Source: Nitrospirota bacterium
GTDB taxonomy: Bacteria > Nitrospirota > Thermodesulfovibrionia > Thermodesulfovibrionales > JdFR-88
Reading direction: 5' to 3'
Assembly: GCA_021789555.1 (NCBI GenBank)
Contig: JAJYJK010000005.1
Coordinates: 46,455 to 110,454 of the forward strand
Length of the DNA: 64,000 nt
Below are positions 34,705-42,708 of the stretch, one piece after another. The position numbers and the translations under genes were made by a program. Each line of letters opens with the position of its first letter. Position 1 is the stretch's first letter. The notes below the pieces were generated by a model. It was not told where the DNA came from and made no database searches. It saw only the letters and a list, made by a program, of their open reading frames with translations.

Positions 34705-35909
34705 TCGCCTTTCCTCACGGCCTCATAAGGTTCCATCCTGCTTGCAAAGACGGCGGGTATCAGCGACGACAGAAGCCCCGTCAGCACGGAGAAGACGACC
34801 GCGCCCGCCACAAGCTCCAGGAGCATCTGCGCCCCCGGCAGCAGATAGGGCAGCTTCAGGCTCTCCAGTATGAGGCCCTTGAAGAAATACAGCAGCGCGC
34901 CGCCGACGACAAGCCCTATCGCCCCGCCTACCGTCGATATCGACACGGCCTCCGTTATTATGAGCCTGAATATGTGCCTCCTCTTCGCCCCCATCGCCAT
35001 CAGCAGCCCCAGCTCCCGCTGCCTCTCGTTCACTATCATGTAAAAAGCGAAACCCATCATCAGGAGCGCAAGCGCCCAGAGGATGGCGCTTACGGCCAGT
35101 ATCCCCTTTAGGAGCCCGCTTAGCTGCCTTCTTACCGTGCTTATTACCGCATCGGATGCGATCGCCTTCACCCCCGGCACGTCGTGCTCTATCTTTATGA
35201 CGAGCCTCTCCGGACTAAACCCCTCATCGGCCTTCACGAGCACCGCCGATATCTGGTTTCTGCCTATGGTGATGGGCTCCATCGCCTTCGTCTTAGAGGC
35301 CGCGGCCATCCTGTAGGCCGCATCCATCGTCATGAAGACCGAGCGGTCGAAAAAGCTCATCCCCGTCCGCTCCATCGTACCCTTGACGGTGAATGAGGTC
35401 CCGTAAAACGGTATCGTGTCGCCCGCTATCACGGGCACTTCGCGCCCCGTGATTATCTCGTTGCCGGTAAGCGGCCCCCCGAGATGGGTCTTCAGCCAGG
35501 GGGCCACGGTAAAGTCCGTCTTCGGGTCGAAGGCCACAAGGAAGGTGTCGACGCTGTAACAGCAACTGAATGAGGAGGGTTTTATGAAGAGCTGCGGCGA
35601 GACCGCCTTCACGCCCTCGACCTTCTTCACCTCGTCGAGGACCGAACTGTCCATGTAGAAACTGACCGGCTCGCCCGCCAGAAGCGCCGTGCGCGCCTGG
35701 GCCTCGTACTTCTCCGGCACCACAAGCACGTCCGCCCCGAGTCTGTAAGTGCCTATCTTAAGGGCGTTTTTCATGCTCGAGATAAACAGGGTCGCCGAAA
35801 AAAGCGTGCCCGTCACCACTATTACGGCCAGAAACAAAAGGAGACTCCGCACGGGCTTCCTCCTTATGTTCCTGATCGCCAGCGAAAAAATCTTCAACTT
35901 GGTTGCCAT
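34701..35909 (-). CDS. FtsX/MacB-type ABC transporter permease
   Basis: A 402-residue permease with one N-terminal helix (LLLFLAVIVVTGTLFSATLFI), a 210-residue periplasmic domain and three C-terminal helices around MAMGAKRRHIFRLIITEAV (the MacB/LolC/FtsX signature). Such permeases transmit force rather than move solute across the membrane: they extract lipoproteins, export peptides or activate envelope enzymes. The periplasmic domain contains a CC pair (FSCCYSVDTF). First gene of the permease-TPR-ATPase-NosL operon. Confidence 0.9.
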   Translation of the reverse strand: MATKLKIFSLAIRNIRRKPVRSLLLFLAVIVVTGTLFSATLFISSMKNALKIGTYRLGADVLVVPEKYEAQARTALLAGEPVSFYMDSSVLDEVKKVEGVKAVSPQLFIKPSSFSCCYSVDTFLVAFDPKTDFTVAPWLKTHLGGPLTGNEIITGREVPVIAGDTIPFYGTSFTVKGTMERTGMSFFDRSVFMTMDAAYRMAAASKTKAMEPITIGRNQISAVLVKADEGFSPERLVIKIEHDVPGVKAIASDAVISTVRRQLSGLLKGILAVSAILWALALLMMGFAFYMIVNERQRELGLLMAMGAKRRHIFRLIITEAVSISTVGGAIGLVVGGALLYFFKGLILESLKLPYLLPGAQMLLELVAGAVVFSVLTGLLSSLIPAVFASRMEPYEAVRKGE

Positions 35910-36110
35910 CGGTGCGGCCTCTCATCCTTCCCTGCTATTTATATATGCAGCTTTCCTTATGTTAAACAAATGCAGGCCGGCATTTCAAATTGTTTCGGTT
36001 TTTTTAAATTAGCCCGCGCTTGACACACACCATTCTCCTCCCATAAAACCTGTCGGGGGAGATGGAGGACGGGGGGCACGGGCGAGGGTGGAATTTTTTC
36101 CCGCCTCCCA

Positions 36111-36146
36111 AAAATCAAAAAAAAGAGGGGCGGTGTTTCGCCCCTC
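36111..36146 (-). terminator. Rho-independent terminator after the first beta-propeller gene
   Basis: 8-bp stem GAGGGGCG/CGCCCCTC (36125-36132 and 36139-36146) with a 6-base loop; on the minus strand it is followed by a T-rich tract (36111-36124). It isolates the propeller gene from the ABC operon downstream. Confidence 0.8.
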
Positions 36147-36192
36147 CGGTGGATATTGAGTCAAGGTCCTTTTCGTTTAAACCCAAGCCTGT

Positions 36193-37254
36193 TTATTGCG
36201 CCACGGGTTTATGTTTCATTCCCCATGCCACGGTGATGCCGCAGAGCAGCGGAGAGCCTTTGTCTATCCTTACTTCGATGCCATTGGGCACATGGCAGCT
36301 GGCGCAGACCGAGACCTCCTTCTCGACCGCATGGGTCTTTGTGTTTATCAGCATCAGTTTGCTGTCATTATCGTACGACCTTGCGGCGTAAAGGGCCGTT
36401 TTGCCGTCGGGACTGAATACGACGTGATGGCCGGAGCGGTTGGGAGTTTCGATAAAGTCGACGACCTTGTTTGTCTTCGTGTCTATTATCGCGATGCCGG
36501 GCGTGTGAGTGCCGGGCTTCAGGCCGGGATCGAACTCGTTGCCGCACGTTACCCACAGCTGTTTGCCGTCCGGCGTCATACTTATCTGGTGAAGGAAGGT
36601 CATCCTGGGGTCCGTTATCTTCGAGATGACCTTTTTGGTCTTCCAGTCAAGGACATAGACGATGCCGGAGGGCATATCGGAGACGTATGCCGTTTTATGG
36701 TTCCTGGTCCACGCTATGCCGCATACGCCCGCGCCCACGGGGAACTCATCCACTGTCTTTAAGGTCTTGAAATCCCATTCATAGACGTGCCCGTTGGCCA
36801 TGTCCTCGAAATAGATGTGCTTACCGTCGGGACCCACAATCGCACCGCAGAATTTTTGGCCCACCTTCATCTGCTTTGATTTTTTGCCCGTGGCGAGGTC
36901 GTAAACGACGACGCTGCCGTCGAGGAGACCCACGTAGAGCTTGCCGTTAACAAGCGCGGCGCCATGCGTCCCGCCGGCCTTTTTGACCTGTTCGAACGTA
37001 AGGCCCGCCACCTTCCCCTCCATCTCGCTGCCGGCTTCGGTGATGACGACCCTGTCCTTCTCGATGTCTGTCGGCGGTTTCAAAGTCGCCAGGTTGACAA
37101 CGGCCAGATGGCCGCCATGGCCGGCTATGAAGGCGATGCCTACAAGGTTGGACTGATTTTCAGCCGCCTGGGCCGAGTTTATGTGCGAATTCATCAGGAA
37201 ATAGCCCCCGGCGATCAAGACCAGGGCCGTTATGACCAGTAAAGCTTTCTTCAT
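36193..37254 (-). CDS. Periplasmic YVTN-type beta-propeller with CxxCH tail, paralogue 1
   Basis: A 353-residue protein with an export signal (MKKALLVITALVLIAGGYFL) and repeated beta-propeller blades (GKLYVGLLDGSVVVYDLATGKK, GPDGKHIYFEDMANGHVYEW, KTAYVSDMPSGIVYVLDWKT, TPDGKQLWVTCGNEFDPG, SPDGKTALYAARSYDND), as in NirN/YncE/cd1-type propellers. Residues 317-321 are CASCH, a c-type haem attachment motif, followed 20 residues later by LCGITVAWGMKHKP, whose Met or His could be an axial ligand. The tail is short for a full cytochrome domain. 57-65% similar by eye to the next gene upstream. Confidence 0.75.
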   Translation of the reverse strand: MKKALLVITALVLIAGGYFLMNSHINSAQAAENQSNLVGIAFIAGHGGHLAVVNLATLKPPTDIEKDRVVITEAGSEMEGKVAGLTFEQVKKAGGTHGAALVNGKLYVGLLDGSVVVYDLATGKKSKQMKVGQKFCGAIVGPDGKHIYFEDMANGHVYEWDFKTLKTVDEFPVGAGVCGIAWTRNHKTAYVSDMPSGIVYVLDWKTKKVISKITDPRMTFLHQISMTPDGKQLWVTCGNEFDPGLKPGTHTPGIAIIDTKTNKVVDFIETPNRSGHHVVFSPDGKTALYAARSYDNDSKLMLINTKTHAVEKEVSVCASCHVPNGIEVRIDKGSPLLCGITVAWGMKHKPVAQ

Positions 37255-37542
37255 GAAAATTCCTCCCTTTTGAGCTTTTTCTTTTTTATCCCTCTAGTAG
37301 TTTTCCCCGTAAAGATTTTTTTGATAAGAGAACGATTGGAAAAAAGACATCGTTGACCTAGGCTTCCACCCCCTCTCCCTCCGGCCAGTCAGCCCTGGAC
37401 GCTCGACTCAGTAATCCCCGGAAAAGCTTAGCCTATTGCAGGAACTGGACTACTATATCCGGATTTTTTATCGATTTCAACTTAAAATTTTAATTATAAG
37501 GGAGCTATTGCGGAGCGGCGCAGGTTGCGGGAGCGGGGGGAG
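37255..37542 (-). promoter_or_regulatory. Upstream region of propeller 1
   Basis: About 290 bases between the first propeller and the terminator of the second. AT-rich toward 37440-37500 (runs like AACTTAAAATTTTAATTATAAG), which fits a promoter, but no clear -35/-10 pair stands out. Nothing coding seen. Confidence 0.3.
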
Positions 37543-37574
37543 AAAAAAAGGGGGCGCTGTTTCGCCCCCTTTTC
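37543..37574 (-). terminator. Rho-independent terminator after the second beta-propeller gene
   Basis: 8-bp stem AGGGGGCG/CGCCCCCT (37549-37556, 37563-37570) with the same CTGTTT-type loop as the terminator at 36.1 kb, followed on the minus strand by seven Ts. The two paralogue genes therefore carry related terminators, a sign the duplication included the 3' end. Confidence 0.8.
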
Positions 37575-37607
37575 ATTGTCAGCCTTTTTTTAAGGCGTGC
37601 GCCTTGT

Positions 37608-38675
37608 TTATTCCGTTACAGGCTTATGCTTCATCCCCCAGGCCACGGTGATGCCGCAGAGGTTCGGATGGCCCTCGGCCATTTTCACTTCGATGCCGTT
37701 TGGCTTATGACAGCTCTCGCAGACCGAGATATCCTCCACTATAGCATGGGTCTTCTCGTTCATTATCATGAGTCTGCTGTCTTTCTGATAGGTCCTGGCG
37801 GGTATGAGCACCCACTTGCCGTCCGGGCTGAAAGCAAGGTCGTGCGAATAGCGGTGCGGAGGCAGCACGATGTGGTCGATAACCTTGTCCGTCCTCGTGT
37901 CGATGACGACAATCTGGGACTTGTGAGTGGGCGGTTTCAGGCCCGGGTCGTACTCGTTGGGGGCCGATACCCACAGTTGCCTGCCGTTAGGCGTCAGATG
38001 TATCTGGTGGATGAACGTCATCTGAGGGTCCGTTATCTTCTTGATGACCTTCTTTGTCTTCCAGTCGAGCACGTAAATGATGCCCGTCGGCATGTCGGAG
38101 ACGTAGGCCTTCCTGCCGTTATTGACCCACTGTATGCCGCATACGGCTGCGCCGATGGGGAACTCGTCCACCGTCTTCATGGTCTTGTAATCCCATTCGT
38201 AGACGTGTCCGTTGGCCATGTCCTCGAAATAGATGTGCTTTCCGTCGGGGCCCACGACAGCGTCGCAGAATTTCTGGCCCACCTTAATCGGCGCGGATTT
38301 CTTGCCTGTTTTGAGGTCGTAAACGACGACGTTGCCGTCAAGAAGCCCCGCGTAGAGTTTGCCGCCAACAAGCGCGGCGCCGTGCATCCCGCCGCCCTTC
38401 TTGGCCTGCTCCATCGTCATGCCTGCGATCTTGCCTTCCATCTCGCTGCCGGCTTCCGTGATGACTATCCTGTCTTTCTCGACGTCGGTCGGCGACTTCA
38501 TGGTGGCGAGGTTGACCATCGCTATATGGCCGCCTTCACCGGAGATGAAGGCGATGCCGTGGAGTTTAGGCATGCTTTTTTCGGCCGCCTGGGCCGGGGT
38601 CGTGTGCGAACTTGCCAGGAAATAGCCCCCGGCTATCAGCGCGAGTGCTGCTACTGCAAGTAAAACCTTCTTCAT
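37608..38675 (-). CDS. Periplasmic YVTN-type beta-propeller with CxxCH tail, paralogue 2
   Basis: A 355-residue paralogue of the next gene downstream, with export signal MKKVLLAVAALALIAGGYFL and the same blades (GKLYAGLLDGNVVVYDLKTGKK, GPDGKHIYFEDMANGHVYEW, PNGRQLWVSAPNEYDPG). Residues 319-323 are CESCH, then LCGITVAWGMKHKPV, identical to paralogue 1. Conservation of the tail implies function, most simply a haem or metal site. The frame is open to 38741; ATG 38675 after GGGAGGAATC is preferred. It has its own terminator and AT-rich promoter region. Confidence 0.75.
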   Translation of the reverse strand: MKKVLLAVAALALIAGGYFLASSHTTPAQAAEKSMPKLHGIAFISGEGGHIAMVNLATMKSPTDVEKDRIVITEAGSEMEGKIAGMTMEQAKKGGGMHGAALVGGKLYAGLLDGNVVVYDLKTGKKSAPIKVGQKFCDAVVGPDGKHIYFEDMANGHVYEWDYKTMKTVDEFPIGAAVCGIQWVNNGRKAYVSDMPTGIIYVLDWKTKKVIKKITDPQMTFIHQIHLTPNGRQLWVSAPNEYDPGLKPPTHKSQIVVIDTRTDKVIDHIVLPPHRYSHDLAFSPDGKWVLIPARTYQKDSRLMIMNEKTHAIVEDISVCESCHKPNGIEVKMAEGHPNLCGITVAWGMKHKPVTE

Positions 38676-38741
38676 TTTGATTCCTCCCTCGTTTCCCCCT
38701 CCCTTCTTTTTCATTTCATCCCCGCAAGGGGCCCACTTCAA

Positions 38742-38933
38742 ATGACTGTATGTCTTCCACCCCCTTCCATTTCTGATTTAACCAGTACATTTCTAATATA
38801 AGCATTATTAAAAATAATGCCGATATAAAAAAATATATCTCAATATATAAATTCTTTGCAACTTGAAATTACAATTTATAAGTGAAATTACAATTGCAAA
38901 TGGAAATGCCCGGCGGGGTATTCGCGCGGAATC
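38742..38933 (-). promoter_or_regulatory. AT-rich promoter region of propeller 2 with direct repeats
   Basis: Markedly AT-rich against the GC-rich surroundings. TGAAATTACAATT occurs twice (38864-38876 and 38883-38895), 19 bases apart, about two helical turns, flanked by TTTGCAA and TTGCAAAT. That geometry suits an activator or repressor binding as two dimers. Transcription would be leftward into 38675. Confidence 0.4.
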
Positions 38934-38960
38934 AAAAAGGGGGGCTTTCGGCCCCCCTTT
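38934..38960 (-). terminator. Rho-independent terminator after the YeeE/YedE selenoprotein gene
   Basis: GGGGGGC/GCCCCCC stem (38939-38945, 38951-38957) extended by AAA/TTT and with loop TTTCG; ends in Ts on the minus strand. It lies 40 bases past TGA at 39000, which is the true stop of the YeeE gene, not the internal TGA at 39126. Confidence 0.8.
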
Positions 38961-38999
38961 AGCGGTGAGGATAAGGATTTTTCCTTCTTTGTTATTGGT

Positions 39000-40100
39000 T
39001 CAATCCTGCATGGGCTTTATGAACTTGAAGTAAACCATCGTCCAGTTGCCAAGCATGATGAAGATTATGGAGACGATGCTCGATACGGCCAAGGTCGACA
39101 CACCGGTCAACCCGTGACCGATGTTTCAGCCGCCTGCAGTGGCGGCGCCAAAGCCCATAAGCAGGCTGCCGCCAAAGACGGTCATGAGCTCGGCCGCGTT
39201 GGGCACCTTGAGCTTGAATTCCTTCAGGGCCTTCGAGCTCAAGAGCGCTCCAACCGGCACGACCAGGATGTAAATGGCGCTCCAGGTTATGTTGAGCCCG
39301 AAGAAATCGAACATCTGCCGCGGCGATCCGCTGCTTCTGTTGATTACGGCCAGAAAGGCCTCACCGAGCGGACCGGTGAATGAAAGTCCCCTGGGGTCCC
39401 TGCCGTATACGCCGGAGGTCCACCAGGCCGCAACGACCATCAGGCCCACAAGCGCGCCGGCAACGGACCATTTGTATCCTTTTGCAGGCCCCTTCTGAAA
39501 TGGCTGCCCCTTGACGATCACTATGCCGGCCACCACCGTGATGACGGCTATTGTTATCCATATGGCGGCCAATCCCCCGCCGAAGAGGTCCGGCAGGCTG
39601 AAGGCGTAATTTATGCTGCCGTCGGGCGCGTGAATGCCGACTTTAAAGCTCCTCAGGAGAAGGTAAACGGGCCTCAGCACGCCTTTTGTCGTCGTTATGA
39701 TGGCCAGGCCGAAGCCCAGCACCGCCACCATCGAGGCCGTGAGGCCTTCACCCACGCGGTAGAGTATACCGCTGCCGCATCCGCCCGCAAGGACCATCCC
39801 CAGGCCGAAGATGTACCCCCCGACGATGTTCGCCACCGGGGCGAAGACCTCCCTTGACAGGGTGAACGGGCCGTAGGCGTCACCGCCAAGCCAGTGCATG
39901 TCTTCAAGCAGGTTTGCGCCTATGATGGCGATAACCACGCTCAGAAGGTATGCCCTGAAGAGAGTAAAGTCGTTGATGAAGATGATGTCCCTGAAGGCGG
40001 TGTTTACACAGAACCTGCCGCGCTGCAAGACAAAGCCGAAAGCGACCCCGATGATGACGGCCGAGATCACCACAACGAAACTACCGGGCAGCAATTGCAT
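39000..40100 (-). CDS. YeeE/YedE family membrane transporter, selenoprotein (internal UGA = Sec)
   Basis: A 366-residue membrane protein of the YeeE/YedE (thiosulfate/sulfur or selenium uptake) family. Reading stops at a TGA at 39126-39128, but the same frame continues for 41 conserved codons (NIGHGLTGVSTLAVSSIVSI...) to TGA at 39000. The first half has the family cysteine in AGGCGSGILYRVGEGLTA; the TGA sits exactly where the second half has its conserved cysteine, AGG-U-NIGHGLTG. A hairpin CGGTCA-CGGGT-TGACCG follows 5 bases after the TGA, a candidate SECIS. Sec is residue 325. ATG 40100 after AGGGAGGAGAG; an extension to 40184 is open but not needed. Confidence 0.8.
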
Positions 40101-40137
40101 GCTCTCCTCCCTCTTTTTGTTGTTTTTCGCGCTTGTC

Positions 40138-40153
40138 TCCCCAAATTTGGGGA
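40138..40153. promoter_or_regulatory. 16-bp perfect palindrome upstream of the YeeE/YedE gene
   Basis: TCCCCAAATTTGGGGA, 38 bases before the ATG at 40100. A perfect palindrome of this length in a promoter region is a good operator candidate; the regulator is unknown. Confidence 0.4.
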
Positions 40154-40259
40154 TGTTTTTAAAAATGCGTTTCATAATACTCAATCGGGGAAGGAAATTT
40201 CAATGCGAGATTCATGAAATTTTTTAATTACAGACCCCTCATGCCAGCTTTTTCTCTTT

Positions 40260-41057
40260 TTATTCCCCTATTTTGGGTATGATGCCGCGTATGAGGGCCT
40301 TTTTATAGACCCGCATGAAAAACCAGGCGGAAACAAGGAGATAGGCCAGGTTGAGGCCGGACGCCATGGCAAGCTGTCCTGCGGGAAAGACGCCCGGGTT
40401 TTTGATGACCGCCCTCATGCCCTCGAAGGCATGGGAGGCCGGGATGAGCATGGCCACGGCCCGGAGTGCATGCGGCAGCACCTCTACCGGATAAAAGACG
40501 GCCGAGAAGGGCAGGAAAAGAAAGGCGAGGGCCCAGGCCAGGATTTCCGCCTCCAGCCCGTAACGAAGTATCAGCGCGGTTGTGAATATGCCGATGGCCC
40601 ATCCCATCGCCACCAGGTTGAGGGCGAGCGGCAATAGCGAGACGCCCAGCTTGAAGATATCGAAGGAATAGAATATCCAGCCCAGCGACGAAGTGACGCT
40701 GAAAGCCGCCGCCACCTTAAGGGCGCTTATGATCATGAGCGCCAGGAGGTACTCCGGGACCGTGACCGGGGAGACGAAGATGTTTATGAGGTTTCTTGCC
40801 CACATGTCCTCCAGGAAGGAGACCGATATCCCCTGTTCCGCCCTGAAAAGGACGTCCCACAGTATAAGGGCGCCAATGAAATAGGAGACGAAGACGGGGA
40901 TGCCCCCCGTTGCGTTTCTCTGCAGGTAGAGGGTAACGAACCCCCACAAGAGAAGGTCCATCGTGGGCCAGTAGAATATCTCCAGCAGCCTTGGCATGCT
41001 CCTCCTGTAGAGATAGAGCTGCCGGAGGCAGAGCGCCCACAGGCGCCGCGCGCTCAT
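40260..41057 (-). CDS. ABC-2 type transporter permease
   Basis: A 265-residue membrane protein with six helices and the ABC-2 motif LWDVLFRAEQGISVSFLEDMWARNLINIFVSP after TM2. The family exports lipids, polysaccharides, drugs or haem. Its start overlaps the stop of the ATPase gene (4 bases), so the two form a transporter. Located between the YeeE and peroxiredoxin selenoprotein genes. Confidence 0.9.
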   Translation of the reverse strand: MSARRLWALCLRQLYLYRRSMPRLLEIFYWPTMDLLLWGFVTLYLQRNATGGIPVFVSYFIGALILWDVLFRAEQGISVSFLEDMWARNLINIFVSPVTVPEYLLALMIISALKVAAAFSVTSSLGWIFYSFDIFKLGVSLLPLALNLVAMGWAIGIFTTALILRYGLEAEILAWALAFLFLPFSAVFYPVEVLPHALRAVAMLIPASHAFEGMRAVIKNPGVFPAGQLAMASGLNLAYLLVSAWFFMRVYKKALIRGIIPKIGE

Positions 41058-41818
41058 CTTTTGCTCCCCTGCCTGGAGGGGCCAGGGGTGCGTTTGCCTT
41101 CAATTATCTTGAAAAACAGTTCCTCCAGGCTGCCGGCCTCATACTTGCCCAGCACCTCCCGCCAGGGGCCCTCCAGCAGCGCCTCCCCGGCCATGAGGAA
41201 GAGCACGCGGTCCGAGACCTCCTGCATCTCCCATAGGTTGTGTGAAGTGTAAACGACCGAGAGTCCTCTCTGGCGGCTCAACTCCACCAGCAGATGCCTG
41301 GTCTTGCGGGCTATCTCTGGGTCGAGTCCGGCCGTGGGCTCATCCAGAAGCAGTATCTCCGGGTCGTTTATCAGGGCCTTTGCAAGGCAGAGCCTCATCA
41401 TCTGGCCGGAGGAGAGCGACTTTGTGTGTTTGTCCTTCAGATGATAGAGTTCGAACATCCTGAGCACCTCGGCGCATTTGGGCCGCGGCGATGGGACCTC
41501 GTACATATGGGCGTAGACCATCAGGTTTTCCCAGAGCGTGAGCGCCAGGGGGAGGGACACATAGTTGGAGGCAAAGTTCATCCGCCCCAGTATGCGCCCG
41601 CGGGTCTTCGGGGAAAGCCTTTCCCCGAAGACCCGGATTTCGCCCTCGGTGGGGATGATCAATCCAAGCAGCAGGTGAATCAGGGTGGTCTTGCCGGCCC
41701 CGTTTGGACCGAGGATGCCCAGTATCTGGCCCCGTGAAAGGCTGAAACTTACTCCTTTAAGCGCGAATATCCCCTTCTCGAAGGATTTGCCCAGTCCCTC
41801 GACCTCGATTACGGCCAT
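41054..41818 (-). CDS. ABC transporter ATPase (ABC-2 system)
   Basis: About 254 residues: Walker A GPNGAGKTTLIHLLLG, Q-loop, a shortened signature LSSGQMMRLCLAKALI, Walker B LLLDEPTAGLD, H-switch VVYTSHN. Its C-terminal extension (GPWREVLGKYEAGSLEELFFKIIEG) is typical of NatA/DrrA-type exporters. ATG 41818 (MAVIEVEGLGKSF) is chosen; the frame opens to 41869. It is 72 bases downstream of the selenoperoxiredoxin gene. Confidence 0.92.
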   Translation of the reverse strand: MAVIEVEGLGKSFEKGIFALKGVSFSLSRGQILGILGPNGAGKTTLIHLLLGLIIPTEGEIRVFGERLSPKTRGRILGRMNFASNYVSLPLALTLWENLMVYAHMYEVPSPRPKCAEVLRMFELYHLKDKHTKSLSSGQMMRLCLAKALINDPEILLLDEPTAGLDPEIARKTRHLLVELSRQRGLSVVYTSHNLWEMQEVSDRVLFLMAGEALLEGPWREVLGKYEAGSLEELFFKIIEGKRTPGPSRQGSKR

Positions 41819-41890
41819 AAGGGGGCCCGCGTCAGGCCCGTGTCCCGAAACCTCCGGCCGGGCGGTCATTCATCATCATCATTATTATTA

Positions 41891-42514
41891 TCATCCCTTC
41901 GAGTAGGTCTTGACGTAGGATTCCTCGGCCCTGCCCACATACTCGGGCGCGGGCTTCATGGTCTTTTCCCCCGGCTGCCATCTGGCCGGGCAGACTTCCT
42001 CCGGATGCCCGGCCTTGTAGATGTTGGCCTGGAGTCTTCTGAGAAGCTCATTGGAGTTCCTGCCGATGTCCAGGTGGTTTACCTCCATGCCGACGAGTAT
42101 CCCGGCCGGGTTGATGATGAAGGCGCCCCTTTGCGCGAGGCCGGAATCCTCGTCATGGACGCCGAATATCCTCGACACCTTGCCCGAAGGGTCCGACCCC
42201 ATTTTGTATCTCACGTTCTTCAGCATCGGCTCGTCCATCTGCCATGCGAGGTGAACGAATTTGGTGTCCGTGCTCACCGTAACCAGCTCGGCCCCTTCCT
42301 TCTTGAAATTTTCATGCTGGCCTGCCAGGTCAGCGAACTCCGTGGCTCAGACGAACGTGAAGTCCGCAGGGTAGAAAAAGAGGATGGTCCATTTGCCCTG
42401 TTTCTTTAGCTCCTCAAGGCTTATCTCGCCGAACCCGCCGCTTGTCGGCTCGAAGGTATCGAGCCTGAAGTCGGGCGCCTTTTCGCCGATTCGTAGCGCG
42501 CAGCATCCTTCCAT
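41891..42514 (-). CDS. Selenocysteine peroxiredoxin (AhpC/Prx type)
   Basis: A 207-residue 2-Cys peroxiredoxin. The peroxidatic cysteine of the family motif FYPADFTFVCPTE is replaced by an in-frame TGA (42347-42349, codon 56): FYPADFTFV-U-ATEFADLAGQHENF, and the frame continues to a proper C-terminus with STDTKFVHLAW and the resolving cysteine in HPEEVCPARWQPGEK. Selenocysteine at this site is known in PrxU-type enzymes. A stem CTGG-CAGG-CCAG lies 18 bases after the TGA, a possible SECIS. ATG 42514 follows AAGGAGGAACTCAA. Not a pseudogene: both halves are conserved. Confidence 0.88.
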
Positions 42515-42565
42515 TTGAGTTCCTCCTTATTTGTTTGTCGTCTCTGTTTTCCGCTCATCGGACTC

Positions 42566-42576
42566 CTTGTAACAAG
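42566..42576. promoter_or_regulatory. Palindrome upstream of the selenoperoxiredoxin
   Basis: CTTGTAACAAG, an 11-base palindrome about 52 bases upstream of the peroxiredoxin ATG; possible operator for a redox-responsive regulator. Short enough to be chance. Confidence 0.25.
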
Positions 42577-42625
42577 TATCCGACAGCATCGGGCCTTAGT
42601 CAATGAGCGCCCCTGCCTTTTGTGA

Positions 42626-42708
42626 AATCCCCTCCCTAAAAAGGGAGGGGATTAGGGGAGGGTGTTTTTTTCCCCCTCTCCCAACCCTCTCCCTCGAGGG
42701 AGAGGGTT
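42626..42708. repeat. Dispersed GC-rich palindromes (two in tandem)
   Basis: First a 12-bp stem AATCCCCTCCCT/AGGGAGGGGATT with a 4-base loop (42626-42653), the same core as 4756-4782. Then a perfect 26-base palindrome centred at 42695 (half-site AACCCTCTCCCTC). They fill the gap between the divergent peroxiredoxin and NapH-like genes. Confidence 0.6.

Noticed and set aside
39000..40100. YeeE gene ending at the TGA at 39126
   Set aside because: The tail after it is family sequence and the terminator lies after the second TGA at 39000.
41870..41890. CAT/ATT microsatellite between the ABC ATPase and peroxiredoxin genes
   Set aside because: Short low-complexity run with no sign of function.
41891..42514. 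Peroxiredoxin as a pseudogene or frameshift caused by the in-frame TGA
   Set aside because: Both flanks of the TGA are conserved and in one frame, the position equals the catalytic cysteine, and a plausible SECIS follows; selenocysteine explains it better.
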